Shown one piece after another: positions 12,918 to 14,530 of a DNA stretch of 14,530 nt. The stretch is from NCBI GenBank assembly GCA_002400445.1, contig DGQO01000153.1, forward strand, positions 1 to 14,530. Direction: 5' to 3'. The notes below the pieces were generated by a model. It worked only from the letters and a program-made list of their open reading frames with translations, made no database searches and was not told where the DNA came from. The position numbers and the translations under genes were made by a program. Each line of letters begins with the position of its first letter. Positions within the stretch are counted from its first letter, which is position 1. The DNA is from Chitinophagaceae bacterium UBA4412 (GTDB lineage: Bacteria > Bacteroidota > Bacteroidia > Chitinophagales > Chitinophagaceae).

Positions 12918-14354
12918 TTAGCTAGATGATTGAATGCGCTTTTTACCCGGAATGCGGGCAGTCAGAGATTTGAAAGCCCTGTAATAAAACTCTTTGCTGA
13001 ATAATTGAGAATCATGCATCGCTTTATAGGTCAGGAAGAAGCCTACTGGCGTGAGCACAATTACTGGTAGCCACATTCCAAGGAAGGGACTCACTAAATT
13101 CTCTTTCACAAATTTTTCGCCAAACATACCCAACAGGTGAAATAACAGAAAAAATACAATAGCTGCTACCAATGGCATACCCATGCCTCCTTTCCTTATA
13201 ATGGAGCCCAGCGGTGCTCCAATGAAAAATAAGACAAGACAAGCTACTGAAAATGCATATTTTCTGTGCCATTCTACTTTGTGCATAAGCAAACTGCGTT
13301 CCCTGGTCTGCCGCTCAAAACTGGTGAATTGAAGTGAATTCTTCATGCTGGTTACAATACCATAAGTTCTGCCATAAATAAGAGATTGTAATGAATCGGG
13401 GATAAAATCTGTACTGTCTCTCATCGCTTTTGCCAGCTTTGCGGGCAATGCACTATCCTTCAGGTTTGTGTAATGAAGTTCGATGCCCAGCATTTTGATC
13501 GTGGCCGTTTGTGCGCTATCGTTTACTTTGGTCAAGGAATCAATATTTCGGGAAAGCTGCCTGGCACTCAGCATCTGGTGGCTGTTTCTAAAAACACTGT
13601 CGTTAGTGGTTTGTTTTTGCAAAACACTGAGATCAAATAATTTTTTAAATTCTTTGAAGCCGAGCCGGATAAATTCCGTGCTTGTGTCTGTGGCGTTGCC
13701 TCTCTCCTGGTAGCGGAAACCGTTGCTTAAATTGAATTCCAGGAAATTTTTATCATTGGAAATCTTCATTACACCGTGCTCTGCGGTTATGCAGTTGTCC
13801 TGTAAGTTATTATTTTGCTCATAGATGAGCACTTTATGTATGGTTTGCCCGTCTGGGTCTTTTTTGGCCACTTTGATGGCATACCCGGGTATGTAAGTAA
13901 AAAAGATACCTTCTTTTAAATCGAAGGCCGGCTTTTTAAAATAGATATCTGAATAAAGTGTTTTGAATTTTAAATTGGCGAAAGGAATGACATAGTTTGC
14001 AAAGAGAAATGATATTCCGCACAGCAAAATGGTGAACCACATAAGGGGGCGCATGAAGCGCAGGAGAGAAATACCGGAAGACTTGATGGCCACGAGCTCA
14101 AAGCTTTCTCCCAGGTTTCCAAAAGTCATGATAGATGAAATCAGAATTGCAATGGGCATCGCAAGGATCAATAATGATGCACTGGCATACCAAAGAAACT
14201 GGCCGATCGTGATAAAATCAAGACCTTTGCCCACGAGGTCGTCAATGTATTTCCACAAACTTTGCATCATCAGGATAAAAAAGGCAATGAAGAAGGTGGC
14301 AATAAAGGGCCCCGCAAATGCTTTTAAAATAAGTTTGTCTAATTTTTTGATCAT
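12918..14354 (-). CDS. LptF/LptG-type permease (YjgP/YjgQ family)
   Basis: A 478-residue inner-membrane protein of the lipopolysaccharide export machine. Three helices near the N-terminus (about 12-33, 52-77, 103-122) and three near the C-terminus (about 372-392, 395-415, 427-447) flank a periplasmic domain of about 240 residues, as in LptF and LptG, which form the LptB2FG transporter and hand lipopolysaccharide to LptC. The cytosolic coupling segment between helices 2 and 3 (GNLGESFELVAIKSSG, 79-94) is well conserved. The periplasmic part is larger than usual, with an insertion rich in Ser/Thr/Asn around 245-345. Whether it is LptF or LptG is unclear. A -7-like box at 14409-14416 may start its transcript. 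It leads the SOD gene by 11 bp. Confidence 0.92.
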   Translation of the reverse strand: MIKKLDKLILKAFAGPFIATFFIAFFILMMQSLWKYIDDLVGKGLDFITIGQFLWYASASLLILAMPIAILISSIMTFGNLGESFELVAIKSSGISLLRFMRPLMWFTILLCGISFLFANYVIPFANLKFKTLYSDIYFKKPAFDLKEGIFFTYIPGYAIKVAKKDPDGQTIHKVLIYEQNNNLQDNCITAEHGVMKISNDKNFLEFNLSNGFRYQERGNATDTSTEFIRLGFKEFKKLFDLSVLQKQTTNDSVFRNSHQMLSARQLSRNIDSLTKVNDSAQTATIKMLGIELHYTNLKDSALPAKLAKAMRDSTDFIPDSLQSLIYGRTYGIVTSMKNSLQFTSFERQTRERSLLMHKVEWHRKYAFSVACLVLFFIGAPLGSIIRKGGMGMPLVAAIVFFLLFHLLGMFGEKFVKENLVSPFLGMWLPVIVLTPVGFFLTYKAMHDSQLFSKEFYYRAFKSLTARIPGKKRIQSSS

Positions 14355-14395
14355 ACCGTCTTTTAATCCACCAACAATTTCGCACTTTAATTCCT

Positions 14396-14530
14396 ATGCT
14401 TAAAGAAACAAAAATACTGCTTTCTGATTTTGAACTGGGATTGCTCAGTAATGCAAACTGGATTTTAACGAAAGATGTGATTATTCAAAAAACATTTGAG
14501 CTCTTTGCAAGAGAGGTATCCTGGCTCAAG
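14396..14530 (+). CDS. Start of an unrecognised protein, cut by the window end
   Basis: An ATG frame of 45 codons runs open to the window edge, beginning MLKETKILLSDFELGLLSN. The visible part is soluble, mildly acidic and probably helical, without signal peptide or membrane segment. I cannot assign a family from this much. It diverges from the LptF/G-type gene with only 41 bp between the start codons. Codon use and the smooth amphipathic pattern make a real gene likely, but the rest lies outside. Confidence 0.7.
   Translation, partial: MLKETKILLSDFELGLLSNANWILTKDVIIQKTFELFAREVSWLK
14409..14416 (-). promoter_or_regulatory. Candidate -7 box for the LptF/G-SOD unit
   Basis: On the minus strand this reads TATTTTTG, matching TAnnTTTG, about 55 bases before the LptF/G-type start. 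It lies inside the first codons of the divergent gene. No clear -33 element is visible. Confidence 0.3.

Overview
The window reads as chromosomal DNA of a Bacteroidota bacterium, most likely from the Chitinophaga/Sediminibacterium side of the phylum. This is inferred from the gene families, AT-rich spacers, scarce Shine-Dalgarno sequences and several -7 boxes of the Bacteroidota form TAnnTTTG. I saw no phage, plasmid, CRISPR or intact insertion sequence. Most of the window is ordinary core or accessory chromosome.

Layout. (1) 1-4007 is a signalling block. Two NarL/LuxR-type response regulators lie on the minus strand, the first cut by the window edge. A 778-bp gene-free stretch follows, then a plus-strand run of a six-helix membrane protein, a HisKA_3-type histidine kinase and a third NarL-type regulator. 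(2) 4017-5736 on the minus strand holds trpS and a deoxynucleoside kinase. (3) 5898-7487 on the plus strand is a tight run of gatC, an ABC ATPase without a permease, and a PduO-type cobalamin adenosyltransferase. A Met-type (CAT) tRNA and an intrinsic terminator follow. (4) 7745-10392 is a divergent pair: a Nudix-fold transcription regulator with a degenerate Nudix box (NrtR/AraR type) and an SGLT-like sodium/sugar symporter. (5) 10471-14354 on the minus strand holds an M20 metallopeptidase, a Tat-exported Fe/Mn superoxide dismutase and an LptF/LptG-type permease. The start of an unrecognised gene runs off the right edge on the plus strand.

How the parts work together. The membrane protein, kinase and third regulator look like one two-component pathway; the two minus-strand regulators could be further targets of the same or another kinase. 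The Nudix-type regulator next to an SGLT-type symporter suggests local control of sugar uptake. The LptF/G-SOD pair joins outer-membrane assembly and periplasmic oxidative defence in one transcription unit.

The most interesting non-coding signals are two TT-centred palindromes exactly 30 bp apart and a set of TTAAC boxes in the 778-bp spacer, a long two-tier hairpin at 12015-12073, and a -7 box so close to gatC that its mRNA may be leaderless. I did not find a clearly new multi-gene system; the best candidates are the regulator/kinase cluster and the sugar regulator/transporter pair.
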